Part shown: piece after piece, positions 1-6,732 of the stretch
Layout: every line of letters starts with the position of its first letter
How positions within the stretch are numbered: position 1 is the first letter of the stretch
NCBI GenBank assembly: GCA_026397575.1
Contig: JAPLUP010000505.1
Span: forward strand, 1-12,228
Reading direction: 5' to 3'
Source: Candidatus Zixiibacteriota bacterium
Lineage (GTDB): Bacteria; Zixibacteria; MSB-5A5; CAIYYT01
DNA: 12,228 nucleotides
The notes under the pieces: generated by a model
Database searches by the model: none
Told to the model about the DNA's origin: nothing
What the model saw: the letters and a program-made list of their open reading frames with translations, nothing else
Position numbers and translations under genes: made by a program

Positions 1-62
1 ATCAATTGCTCCCGCTCAACCGCCGAGAGCACCAGCACCGGTATCGGACGACCAAGAGTCAT
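1..62 (-). CDS. IS630-type transposase, N-terminal fragment (cut by window edge)
   Basis: The minus strand from 62 reads MTLGRPIPVLVLSAVEREQ and leaves the window after 20 complete codons. The 'GRP...LVLSAxEREQL' opening is typical of the N-terminus of IS630-family transposases, just before the helix-turn-helix that binds the terminal repeats; the DDE catalytic domain would lie outside the window. The ATG (60-62) is preceded by a purine-rich GGAAGGAAG at a normal spacing, so the start is well supported. The frame is intact as far as it can be seen; whether the whole transposase is functional cannot be judged. Family recognition rests on about 20 residues, so the assignment is probable and not certain. 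Confidence 0.68.
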   Translation of the reverse strand, partial: MTLGRPIPVLVLSAVEREQL

Positions 63-139
63 AGCTTCCTTCCTTTCCTTCAAAAGAAAGCTAAAACCCT
101 CAAACTAATTATGCAAGATATCTCTGGGACGAGACACTA
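1..139. mobile_element. Terminal part of an IS630-like element with probable TA target
   Basis: The transposase start at 62 implies that the element's 5' end lies in the following bases. Reading inward on the minus strand from 137, the sequence begins GTGTCTCGTCCCAGAG and continues through a TTGCATAATTAG motif, which resembles IS630 ends as I remember them. The next bases outward are TA (138-139), the dinucleotide that IS630/Tc1 elements target and duplicate. The other end and its matching TA are outside the window, so this boundary is inference. Confidence 0.45.
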
Positions 140-145
140 GAGATC

Positions 146-427
146 ATGCGACCCATGCTCAAGGCAAACATGGGCGAAATGGGAGCCAACCTCAATCTCT
201 TCCTCTTCCCTGCACAAGGCAAAGACGGTGATCCAATCTGCCCAACGACAAAGAAAGGCAGCTTCACATTGAGTGTGGATGGAAGAACCTATACTTACAA
301 GACACCACTTGCTTCCTTAGTCCCCGCTAAAAGATGCCAGAAGTGCCAGGAGGAATGCTCTGGACTCTGGAACTACTGTCCATGGTGCGGCAACAAGCTG
401 AGCGACAGCAAGACCAGCGACAAGTAG
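146..427 (+). CDS. Small zinc-ribbon protein, possibly 5'-truncated by the IS
   Basis: This is a 93-residue ORF with no family I recognise. The C-terminal third contains a classic zinc-ribbon pattern: C64-x2-C67, then C78-P-W-C81-G, the four cysteines expected to hold one structural zinc ion. Residues 38-58 (SFTLSVDGRTYTY and after) look like a short beta-rich segment. There is no signal peptide and no clear membrane helix. The ATG at 146 has no ribosome binding site, and the frame stays open upstream to 95, into the IS end. The ORF begins only about 7 bases past the presumed IS boundary. It may therefore be the 3' remnant of a longer gene, or an intact gene that lost its promoter. It converges with the SxtJ-like gene, with only 26 bases between their ends and no hairpin there. 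Confidence 0.5.
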   Translation: MRPMLKANMGEMGANLNLFLFPAQGKDGDPICPTTKKGSFTLSVDGRTYTYKTPLASLVPAKRCQKCQEECSGLWNYCPWCGNKLSDSKTSDK

Positions 428-453
428 CGGATCGCGAGTTTGTCGGTGAAGAA

Positions 454-864
454 TCAGAACTGCCTCCTCATCGACTCCTCGTCCTGCGCCTCGGTATGAT
501 CGACCAAATAGGTACTCGCATCCTTAGGCTTCCTCAACCGCAGCCGATCTTTCCCCATCAGCCGATTAACTAATGCGATTGGCGTAACCAGCAAATAGAA
601 AATGATCGCTGTGACAATGGGCGAGACAATACGGCCGAGGACATAGGTGGCGGCCATCCAAACGAAGTAGACCAACTTGCCGACCGGAGGGATGAAGTAG
701 CAGCCGACACTAAGGACGAAACCGCACCCGAAAAACCACCCGGCAACACGGTATTTGTCCCCCAATAGGAGAATGAGGTTGGCCAACGCAAAGGCAATCA
801 GCATAGTCACTGAGAAGTATCTGATCTCGCGGTGGTTTGGATGCCAGTTGATTCTGCCTAACAT
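454..864 (-). CDS. SxtJ-family small membrane protein
   Basis: This 136-residue inner-membrane protein resembles the SxtJ family, which is found beside SxtI/NodU-type carbamoyltransferases in saxitoxin and many other clusters; its biochemical role is not established. The N-terminus 'WHPNHREIRYF' matches the family's usual 'P..R.lR.F' opening. Hydrophobic segments lie near residues 17-35, 40-58, 62-79 and 80-101. The tail 'TPIALVNRLMGKDRLRLR' (94-111) and final 'ESMRRQF' (130-136) are the strongest family marks. The ATG at 862-864 has an excellent GGGGGGAGGA site just upstream. The frame is open upstream to 1134, but that part overlaps the carbamoyltransferase and a palindrome, so it is rejected. 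It follows the carbamoyltransferase gene by 88 bases on the same strand, presumably in one transcript. In many clusters a third, roughly 50-residue protein follows; none is visible here, where the zinc-ribbon ORF and IS end begin. Confidence 0.82.
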   Translation of the reverse strand: MLGRINWHPNHREIRYFSVTMLIAFALANLILLLGDKYRVAGWFFGCGFVLSVGCYFIPPVGKLVYFVWMAATYVLGRIVSPIVTAIIFYLLVTPIALVNRLMGKDRLRLRKPKDASTYLVDHTEAQDEESMRRQF

Positions 865-892
865 GCAATTCCTCCCCCCACGAACCACCCAC

Positions 893-920
893 TGGATTCC
901 CGCTTTCGCGGGAACGACAG
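893..920. repeat. Palindromic dispersed-type repeat between two operon genes
   Basis: The arms TTCCCGC (897-903) and GCGGGAA (908-914) are perfect complements around a 4-base loop. The surrounding sequence (tggattcccgctttcgcggg) is the well-known intergenic palindrome that, when translated by mistake, gives 'VPAKAGIQ' or 'PRKRES'-type peptides in many genomes. It lies in the 88-base gap between the carbamoyltransferase stop and the SxtJ-like start. No T-tract follows in either direction, so it does not look like an intrinsic terminator; it could stabilise or process the transcript. Only one copy is in this window. Confidence 0.6.
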
Positions 921-952
921 GGAAGGATACGGGAGTGACATGTCTTGTCGCA

Positions 953-2773
953 TCAGTCGACTCCGAAACTCTTGCGGTACTCATCTGCGCCCGGATACGG
1001 CGGCTGCTCCGATTTGTGCAGCACGAGATTCTCCAAAACGAGCATATCCATATCGGTGAACATAAAACAACGGTACGCTTCCTGCGGAGTGTTGACAATC
1101 GGCTCGCCGCGAATGTTAAAACTGGTATTGACAATCACGCTGCAACCGGTGCGTTCTTTGAAAGCGCGAATGATTTCATAGAAAATGCCGTTACGCTCTT
1201 TGGTCACGGTTTGCAAACGTCCGGAGTAATCGACGTGCGTCACTGCCGGCACGGATGATCTTATCGTGCGCAAGCGATCAATTCCCCGCAGATTCTGCTC
1301 CGCTTCCGATGGTCGGTTACGGATTGATTCTCTGATCGGCTCCACCAGCAGCATATAGGGACTATCACAGTCGTCTTCGAAGTAATTGGGGACATCCTCG
1401 CGCAAAACCGCCGGCGCAAATGGCCGGAACGACTCGCGGAATTTGATCTTGAGATTGAGTTTGGACTGCGTCTCCGGCGAGCGCGCATCGGCCAGAATGC
1501 TGCGCGCACCCAGCGCCCGCGGACCAAATTCCATACGACCCTGCAACAACCCGACGACTTTCTCGTGGTCAATCGCCTCCGCAATGACGCCTGGAATATC
1601 TTTGCGCTCGCGCTTCTGATAGGCTGCGCCAATCGAATCGAGCCAGTGTGCGATTTCGTCCTCTCCGTATGACGGTCCGAGATAGCTTCCCGACTGGCTG
1701 TCCATGGCCTCAGGTGCACGCTCGTTGCCAAGAAAGATGTGCCACGCTGCCAGCGCCGCGCCGATAGCGCCACCCGCATCACCTGCTGCCGGTTGAATGA
1801 AGAGATTTTCGAACATGCCCGAACGCCTGATCAAGCCGTTGGCAACGGAATTCAACGCGCAACCTCCGGCAAGGCATAGATTCTTCTCCCCCGTGATCTC
1901 TTTGGCGTGACGCGCCAGCTTAAGCATAATCTGATTGGTGACTTCCTGAATCGAGGCGGCAATATCCAGTTGTTTTTCGTTGAACGGTTCATCCGGTCGC
2001 TTGGGCTTCATACCAAATAACTCATGAAATCTGCGCGACGTCATCCGCGGACCGTGACAATAATCGAAATAACGCATGTCCATCCAGAGCGAACCGTCGT
2101 CTTTGACATCAACGAGTTTTTCAAGAATCAGATCGACGTACTTCGGTTCGCCATACGGCGCCAAGCCCATCAGTTTGTATTCACCCGAGTTGACGGTAAA
2201 GCCGAGGTAATAGGTGAACGCCGAATAAAGCAGTCCGAGTGAATGCGGGAAGCGAATCTCTTTCAGGATTTGGATTCGTTTGCCCTCTCCCCTACCGATC
2301 GTCGTGGTGCTCCACTCGCCGACACCGTCGATAGTCACAATGGCCGCCCTCTCGAACGGCGATGGATAGAATGTCGATGCGGCGTGCGAAAGATGATGCT
2401 GGGAGAACAGAATCCCACCGCTAAAACCTTCGCCGATACCCCGTTTGATTTCGCGCGGAATATGCAGCTTGAAATTCAACCAGAGTGACAACGCCTTGGA
2501 GAACGAGCGAAAACCACGCGGCGCAAAAGCGAAATAGGTGTCCAGCAGGCGTTCGAAAGTCAGTAGCGGCTTGTCGTAGTAGCAGACGATATCAACCTGA
2601 TCGGCTTTGATCCCAGCGTATTCCAGACAGTAGCGAACCGCGTTTGCAGGAAACCGAGCATCATGTTTAACGCGGCTGAACCTTTCTTCCTGTGCCGCCG
2701 CAATGATCTTCCCATCGCGACACAACGCCGCCGCCGAATCATGATAGAATGCCGAGACACCGAGGATGTGCAT
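953..2773 (-). CDS. NodU/CmcH/SxtI-type O-carbamoyltransferase
   Basis: This 606-residue enzyme would transfer a carbamoyl group from carbamoyl phosphate, through a carbamoyl-adenylate, to a hydroxyl of a sugar or natural product. The N-terminal Kae1-like domain shows 'GVSAFYHDSAAAL' (5-17), the metal-binding HxxxH at H126/H130 (HHLSHA), 'TIDGVGEWS' with D149, 'YKLMGLAPYG' (199-208) and 'LAGGCALN' (301-308). The C-terminal YrdC-like domain carries 'QGRMEFGPRALGARSI' (411-426), 'KFRESFRPFAPAVL' (444-457) and 'VNTSFNIRGEPIV' (548-560). Length and motifs are complete. I chose ATG 2773 because 'MHILGVSAFYHD' matches the family start; TTG 2809 would add 12 unrelated residues. There is no ribosome binding site at normal distance, but a promoter-like pair ends 6 bases before the ATG. 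The SxtJ-like gene follows. No sugar or polyketide biosynthesis genes are nearby, so the acceptor is unknown. Confidence 0.93.
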   Translation of the reverse strand: MHILGVSAFYHDSAAALCRDGKIIAAAQEERFSRVKHDARFPANAVRYCLEYAGIKADQVDIVCYYDKPLLTFERLLDTYFAFAPRGFRSFSKALSLWLNFKLHIPREIKRGIGEGFSGGILFSQHHLSHAASTFYPSPFERAAIVTIDGVGEWSTTTIGRGEGKRIQILKEIRFPHSLGLLYSAFTYYLGFTVNSGEYKLMGLAPYGEPKYVDLILEKLVDVKDDGSLWMDMRYFDYCHGPRMTSRRFHELFGMKPKRPDEPFNEKQLDIAASIQEVTNQIMLKLARHAKEITGEKNLCLAGGCALNSVANGLIRRSGMFENLFIQPAAGDAGGAIGAALAAWHIFLGNERAPEAMDSQSGSYLGPSYGEDEIAHWLDSIGAAYQKRERKDIPGVIAEAIDHEKVVGLLQGRMEFGPRALGARSILADARSPETQSKLNLKIKFRESFRPFAPAVLREDVPNYFEDDCDSPYMLLVEPIRESIRNRPSEAEQNLRGIDRLRTIRSSVPAVTHVDYSGRLQTVTKERNGIFYEIIRAFKERTGCSVIVNTSFNIRGEPIVNTPQEAYRCFMFTDMDMLVLENLVLHKSEQPPYPGADEYRKSFGVD

Positions 2774-2779
2774 ACATTC

Positions 2780-2809
2780 AATATACACTCCCGTGGGGCA
2801 ATATGACAA
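2780..2809 (-). promoter_or_regulatory. Candidate promoter of the carbamoyltransferase (possibly leaderless)
   Basis: On the minus strand TTGTCA (2804-2809, 5 of 6 to TTGACA) and TATATT (2780-2785, 5 of 6 to TATAAT) are separated by 18 bases. The ATG at 2773 begins 7 bases after the -10 box, exactly where transcription would be expected to start. This fits the missing Shine-Dalgarno sequence. It assumes a housekeeping sigma factor of the usual type and is not proven. Confidence 0.4.
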
Positions 2810-2848
2810 GGCAGCGACGAGTCAAAGATTCTCCTTGCAGCACTGCCA

Positions 2849-5800
2849 ATGAATCTGTTCTTTGAGCCCATGCGGCTGGAACCGGAAATAATACCATACG
2901 ACCGGAGATTCCCCGGTCTACTCCAAGACTACCTTGAACAGATCAAGGATGCTGTAAGACACAAGCGACACCACGACCAGCGCCGCAGCTTGTTCATGAG
3001 TTTTCTTCGGAAAGCCTTTGGAGTCGAGCCAGAGGAAGTGGTACTGGAGGAGAAGGTTAAAGCGGATGAAGTCCGGGGCAGGATTGATGCTCTCTACAAG
3101 TATGTGATTTTCGAGTTCAAGACCGACTTGAAGAGGGAGCACGAAGACGCCGAGCGCGAACTCAAGAAGTACTTTAGCTCTCGCAAGAACTCTGAGGAAT
3201 ACTATGGGCTCGTGAGTGACGGACTCAACTTTGAACTCTATCAACTCGAGAAAAAGGAACTCTGCAAGGTCGCCGAGTTCAAGCTAAAGGCAGACGATCC
3301 CTTGGCTTCGTGGCGATTTCTCGACAACATCCTGTTTGTCGGCAAGAGAACCACCCCCGGAGCCAACGACATCAGCGCGGCTTTTGGCGCGCAAAGCGCG
3401 GTTTTCAACAAATGCCGCACAAAACTGTTGGAGCTTTTCGAATCGGTGAAATCGAGCCGCCACGTTGAAGTGAAGTTCAATGAATGGAATTCACTCTTGG
3501 GCAAGGTCTATGGCGAAAAGCTGGGCAACCCGGACTTGTTCGTTCGCCACACCTATCTGACCATGCTCTCTCGGCTGATGGTCGCCAAGGCCCTGGTGCC
3601 CGTGGAGACACTTGACAAAGAGCATTTTCTCGGAATCATTACGGGCGTATTCTTCTGTTCGCACAATCTCCCGAATCTGGCCGAACCAGACTTTTTCAGT
3701 TGGGCGCTCGACACCGAAGTGGAACATGATTTCGTCGGCTTCCTTTTCATGCTGGAAAAGTACATCAATCGCTTCAAGTTCGACAATGTCGGCGAAGACA
3801 TCCTGAAAGAGATTTATCAGGAACTGGTTGACCCTGCCAGTAGACACGCTTTGGGTGAATACTATACGCCCGACTGGATTGCCGACGTGACCTTAGACGC
3901 CATTGACTACAAGGACGGGACGGTGTTAGACCCCGCCTGTGGGTCAGGTACGTTTTTTCTCGCCGCGATAAGACGCTGGCGGACTCAGGGTGTCTCAGGA
4001 AACAAGCTGGTGAAGAAGGCTCTGGACTCACTGCTTGGAATAGATGTTCACCCGCTGGCAGTGCTCATGTCGAAAGCTAACATACTACTCAGCCTGACCA
4101 ATGAGCTACGATCATTCAAGAAGGAAATCAGTCTGCCGATTTACATGGCTGACACTCTGCTCGTGTCGGAGGAAGATGCAACGAAGACACTCATAGTCAC
4201 AGTATCAGACTCCGAAGCCTTCCATATTCCATTGAGGACATTGAGCCGAGATATTGACTTGGATGAGCTTATAGACCGCATGGTTTCCTCCTGCGAGTTG
4301 ACACGCAGACAGGGCGCCAAAGCGAAGGATGCGTGGGATGCATTCTCTGGAACGAGTTGCGGTGATTTCGAGGAAAGGGAAAAGTGGTTCTGGCACCAAA
4401 ACTATCTGTTGATGGACAAGCTACTTCGGGATGGTCGCGACACAGTCTGGGGGTATATCCTTAAGAACGCATATCGCCCAGCTTACATTCGACACAAGAA
4501 AGTCGATTATGTCGTTGGCAATCCTCCGTGGCTTGCGTATCGCTACATACAGGACGAGAGTTACAAGAAACGCGTCAAGGAACTGACTTTCAAATGCGAA
4601 TTGCTGACGTCCAAGGAAGGCAAGCTCTTTACGCACATGGACACCAGCACTCTTTTCTTCGTCTATGCCGAGAGACAGTTTCTGAAGGAAGAAGGAACGA
4701 TCGCCATGGTGCTGCCGCGCTCCGTGATGCTTCCCTCGCAACAGCACAGTCACTTCCAGGATCGCGGCGTTTCGGAAATACTCGATTTTGGGGAAGTGTC
4801 TCCTGTGTTCAACGTCCCGTGTGTCACAGTGATTCGACGCCCGCGTCGACACCTCAGAGCAGGTATCCCGACGCAAACATACTCTGGTCACTTACCGCTC
4901 AAGAACCTCACTTGGGCTGCCGCCAAAGGATCGCTGACGCGGACAAAGGATAAATTCACATTCCTTTCGACAGAAGTGCAGTCCAAGTATTACTATCCTC
5001 GCGTTCTACAGGGTGCAACGATTGTTCCCCGCTGTTTCTGGTACGTACAACGCCAGCCTCTCTCCGCGGACCATGTGACCACGCCTCACTTGCAGACGAG
5101 TGCGGACGCGCTGAAAGAGGCAAAGAAACCTTGGCAGATTAGAATCCGCGGACGAGTCGACAAACGCTATCTGTACGAGACAGTCCTATCAAAGGCTTTG
5201 GTGCCGTTCGCAGTTACGCGACCCGAACCCGTCTTCCTCCCGATGAAACACACGCGGTCGGGCACGCACTTGTTCAACAGTCGCGACCTGATGGCTCTTG
5301 GTGACTTGGACACGGCTTCATGGCTAACTGAGTGCGAATCGCTCTGGGTGAAGAACTCCCAATCATCTAGTCGATCACTCATGGAAAGGCTCAACTACAA
5401 CGGTCTGTTGACAACGCAGGATACCAGAGCACCCTATGTAGTGCTTTTCAATACTTCCGGGACCAACCTGACGTCGGCTTTGTATGAAAGTGACAGGAAA
5501 AGGGATCGGGATCTACCAGTGAAGGGGTTCGTTGCTGGCCACAAGACCTACTACTTCTATCCCTCTTCCATCCAGGAGGGAGACTATCTTTGTGCAATTC
5601 TCAATTCGGATATCGTCAACTGGGCGATTAAACCATATCAGCCCCAGGGTCTGTTCGGAGAACGCGATATCTGTCGTCGTCCCTTCGAAGTCTGCGCCAT
5701 CCCCAAGTTTGATCCGAAGAATCCCATTCATGTACAGTTGGCCGACCTCGGTCGCCAGTGTCGCGAGGAAATGGATCAGTACGTTGACAAGATGGAAGGT

Positions 5801-5971
5801 CGGGTGGGCAAACTGCGGGGGGAAGTGCGCAATATTCTCAAATCGCAAATCACCAAGATCGACCGACTCGTAAAGCGACTTCTGGAGGAGGAAGGGCAGA
5901 ACCTCTCGCAACTCGCCAAGAAGAAAAAGAAAACCGTCAACGGCGACCTGTTCAAAGACAACGGTTCATAG
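2849..5971 (+). CDS. Single-chain restriction-modification enzyme (type IIG-like, N6-adenine methylase)
   Basis: This 1040-residue protein combines nuclease and methylase and probably cleaves or methylates adenine at a specific DNA site. Near the N-terminus, D80...E89-F-K91 ('RIDALYKYVIFEFK') fits a PD-(D/E)xK nuclease core. A helical stretch (about 180-330) leads to the methylase: 'GEYYTP' (336-341, motif X), 'DPACGSGTF' (361-369, S-adenosylmethionine-binding motif I), 'GIDVHP' (397-402) and the catalytic NPPW (558-561). The part after about residue 620 should contain target recognition and ends in a lysine-rich tail. Length and order match Eco57I/type IIG enzymes. No separate specificity, helicase or BREX/DISARM partner gene is visible, so it looks self-sufficient. 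The ATG at 2849 has no clear ribosome binding site; ATG 2870 is an alternative. It is divergent from the carbamoyltransferase with 75 bases between the starts. The frame is intact. Confidence 0.9.
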   Translation: MNLFFEPMRLEPEIIPYDRRFPGLLQDYLEQIKDAVRHKRHHDQRRSLFMSFLRKAFGVEPEEVVLEEKVKADEVRGRIDALYKYVIFEFKTDLKREHEDAERELKKYFSSRKNSEEYYGLVSDGLNFELYQLEKKELCKVAEFKLKADDPLASWRFLDNILFVGKRTTPGANDISAAFGAQSAVFNKCRTKLLELFESVKSSRHVEVKFNEWNSLLGKVYGEKLGNPDLFVRHTYLTMLSRLMVAKALVPVETLDKEHFLGIITGVFFCSHNLPNLAEPDFFSWALDTEVEHDFVGFLFMLEKYINRFKFDNVGEDILKEIYQELVDPASRHALGEYYTPDWIADVTLDAIDYKDGTVLDPACGSGTFFLAAIRRWRTQGVSGNKLVKKALDSLLGIDVHPLAVLMSKANILLSLTNELRSFKKEISLPIYMADTLLVSEEDATKTLIVTVSDSEAFHIPLRTLSRDIDLDELIDRMVSSCELTRRQGAKAKDAWDAFSGTSCGDFEEREKWFWHQNYLLMDKLLRDGRDTVWGYILKNAYRPAYIRHKKVDYVVGNPPWLAYRYIQDESYKKRVKELTFKCELLTSKEGKLFTHMDTSTLFFVYAERQFLKEEGTIAMVLPRSVMLPSQQHSHFQDRGVSEILDFGEVSPVFNVPCVTVIRRPRRHLRAGIPTQTYSGHLPLKNLTWAAAKGSLTRTKDKFTFLSTEVQSKYYYPRVLQGATIVPRCFWYVQRQPLSADHVTTPHLQTSADALKEAKKPWQIRIRGRVDKRYLYETVLSKALVPFAVTRPEPVFLPMKHTRSGTHLFNSRDLMALGDLDTASWLTECESLWVKNSQSSSRSLMERLNYNGLLTTQDTRAPYVVLFNTSGTNLTSALYESDRKRDRDLPVKGFVAGHKTYYFYPSSIQEGDYLCAILNSDIVNWAIKPYQPQGLFGERDICRRPFEVCAIPKFDPKNPIHVQLADLGRQCREEMDQYVDKMEGRVGKLRGEVRNILKSQITKIDRLVKRLLEEEGQNLSQLAKKKKKTVNGDLFKDNGS

Positions 5972-5980
5972 CGTCCCCCA

Positions 5981-6012
5981 ATAAGAAAGGTGTTCAGTCA
6001 ACCTGAACACCT
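5981..6012 (-). terminator. Intrinsic terminator of the HU gene
   Basis: AGGTGTTCAG (5988-5997) and CTGAACACCT (6003-6012) form a perfect 10-base-pair stem with a 5-base loop. On the minus strand the stem is followed directly by TTCTTAT, so it fits a terminator 30 bases beyond the HU stop. In the plus direction it is followed by CGAAATTACG, so it would stop transcripts from the restriction-modification gene less well. Confidence 0.75.
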
Positions 6013-6042
6013 CGAAATTACGAAGAGCAAGAAACGTTCGAA

Positions 6043-6342
6043 TTACTTCTTCGGCGGAATGATCGCGTCCTTGCAGGCCTTGGCGACACGGAACTTCACT
6101 ACGGTCTTGGCCGGAATTTTGATCGCTTCGCCGGTCTGCGGATTGCGTCCCATACGCGCCTTGCGGTTGGCTTTCACCAGTTTACCGAAACCGGGCAACG
6201 TGAACTCGCCGGCCTTCTTGGCTTCGCTAACGGCGGTCATGTGCAGGGTGTCGAAGAATTTGCTGACTTGAACTTTGGTCATGCCGTTTTTGTCGGCCAA
6301 CGCGGTGACAAGCTGTGATTTCGTCAGTGGTTTGTTTGCCAT
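6043..6342 (-). CDS. HU/IHF-family DNA-binding protein
   Basis: This 99-residue protein is a member of the bacterial histone-like family, which bends and compacts DNA as a dimer in the nucleoid. The N-terminal helices (about 7-46) form the dimer body, 'TLPGFGKLVK' (48-57) starts the beta sheet, and the DNA-binding arm carries the family signature 'GRNPQTGEAIKIPA' (65-78), including the proline (P68) that intercalates into DNA. After the usual end of the fold there is a short tail 'DAIIPPKK', giving a slightly longer protein than the common 90 residues. The ATG at 6342 has a strong GGGAGGAAACC site. The gene stands alone, with its own terminator downstream and an AT-rich upstream region containing inverted repeats. 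Whether it acts as HU or as a more specialised paralog cannot be told from sequence alone. Confidence 0.95.
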   Translation of the reverse strand: MANKPLTKSQLVTALADKNGMTKVQVSKFFDTLHMTAVSEAKKAGEFTLPGFGKLVKANRKARMGRNPQTGEAIKIPAKTVVKFRVAKACKDAIIPPKK

Positions 6343-6380
6343 GGTTTCCTCCCACGGTTTGAGTTTAATCAGTCTTTACA

Positions 6381-6413
6381 AGGGTGAAAACTGCCTAACA
6401 TTCATTTCACCCT
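6381..6413. repeat. Inverted repeat in the HU 5' region
   Basis: AGGGTGAAA (6381-6389) and TTTCACCCT (6405-6413) are perfect 9-base arms around a 15-base spacer, 39-71 bases upstream of the HU start codon. If transcription starts at the candidate promoter further upstream, this would form a hairpin in the HU mRNA leader; alternatively it is an operator for a dimeric regulator. Confidence 0.5.
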
Positions 6414-6437
6414 GTATTTACTACGTCCTGAGGGTAG

Positions 6438-6466
6438 TTGATAAGAGGTGTTAAAATGTTTTGCAA
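6438..6466 (-). promoter_or_regulatory. Candidate HU promoter
   Basis: On the minus strand TTGCAA (6461-6466) and TATCAA (6438-6443) are 17 bases apart, each matching 4 of 6 consensus positions, in an AT-rich setting about 95 bases before the HU start. This is the best pair I see, but the match is modest. Confidence 0.28.
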
Positions 6467-6478
6467 CATAAAAATCAC

Positions 6479-6495
6479 AAAAACATGATGTTTTT
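6479..6495. repeat. AT-rich perfect palindrome upstream of HU
   Basis: AAAAACAT-G-ATGTTTTT has 8-base complementary arms around a single central base. It cannot fold as a normal hairpin with one loop base, so it looks like a binding site for a symmetric dimer more than an RNA structure. It lies just upstream of the candidate HU -35 box. An intrinsically bent AT-rich upstream element is another reading. Confidence 0.4.
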
Positions 6496-6663
6496 TCAAA
6501 TTATTTGGGGTATGACCCCACTGCAGACCGCTTGAACAGCGACCGTAAGGATCCGGCGCTTGGAGAAGGCAGACGTTTGGGCATTTTCGACTATCCGCAA
6601 GCCCCGATGTTTACAGGCTGAGATACGAATCGCCGTCTCGCTGCAGCCTCGTGCATTTGGGTT

Positions 6664-6691
6664 TGGACAACGGATGGAAAGCGGATAGATT
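6664..6691 (+). promoter_or_regulatory. Candidate promoter of the first membrane/TPR gene
   Basis: TGGACA (6664-6669) and TAGATT (6686-6691) are 16 bases apart and lie 41 bases before the start codon. Both hexamers are conserved unchanged in the second unit, although the surrounding leader varies. The -10 match is only 4 of 6. Confidence 0.33.
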
Positions 6692-6732
6692 GCCTAACTG
6701 ATGATTGTCACACCGACGAGGACTGACTGACG

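Larger units (their letters stand above)
6343..6732. other. Intergenic region: HU upstream region and leader of the first membrane gene
   Basis: No gene is visible in these 390 bases. The part up to about 6510 is AT-rich and belongs to HU: it holds the ribosome binding site, an inverted repeat (6381-6413), a candidate promoter (6438-6466) and a palindrome (6479-6495). Bases 6511-6547 show nothing recognisable. From 6548 on the sequence is the leader that is repeated before the second membrane gene. Confidence 0.7.

Noticed and set aside
334..573. Plus-strand open frame of 79 codons across the convergent gene ends
   Set aside because: It overlaps the zinc-ribbon codons in another frame and runs antisense into the SxtJ-like gene. 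Its composition is proline/arginine/glutamine-rich without any motif.
865..1134. N-terminal extension of the SxtJ-like ORF by 90 codons on the minus strand
   Set aside because: The extension overlaps the 3' end of the carbamoyltransferase gene and translates the palindromic repeat. The methionine at 864 has a strong ribosome binding site and starts the recognisable family sequence.
755..1258. Plus-strand open frame of 167 codons
   Set aside because: It lies opposite the SxtJ-like and carbamoyltransferase genes and crosses the palindrome ('WIPAFAGTTG'-type peptide). It shows no domain or family features.
1261..1782. Minus-strand open frame of 173 codons inside the carbamoyltransferase
   Set aside because: It is a shifted frame of a gene with intact, conserved motifs. 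The arginine- and serine-rich composition is typical of a shadow frame.
4421..4891. Minus-strand open frame of 156 codons inside the restriction-modification gene
   Set aside because: It is opposite the conserved NPPW methylase region and has no recognisable domain or start signal.
2849..5971. BREX (PglX) or DISARM methylase
   Set aside because: The protein has the methylase core of such systems, but there is no partner helicase, phosphatase, ATPase or phospholipase D-like gene on either side. The N-terminal nuclease-like motif fits a type IIG enzyme better.
5988..6012. Terminator of the restriction-modification gene
   Set aside because: The hairpin is perfect, but in the plus direction no T-tract follows. 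The T-rich side is on the minus strand, so it is assigned to HU; a weak bidirectional effect remains possible.
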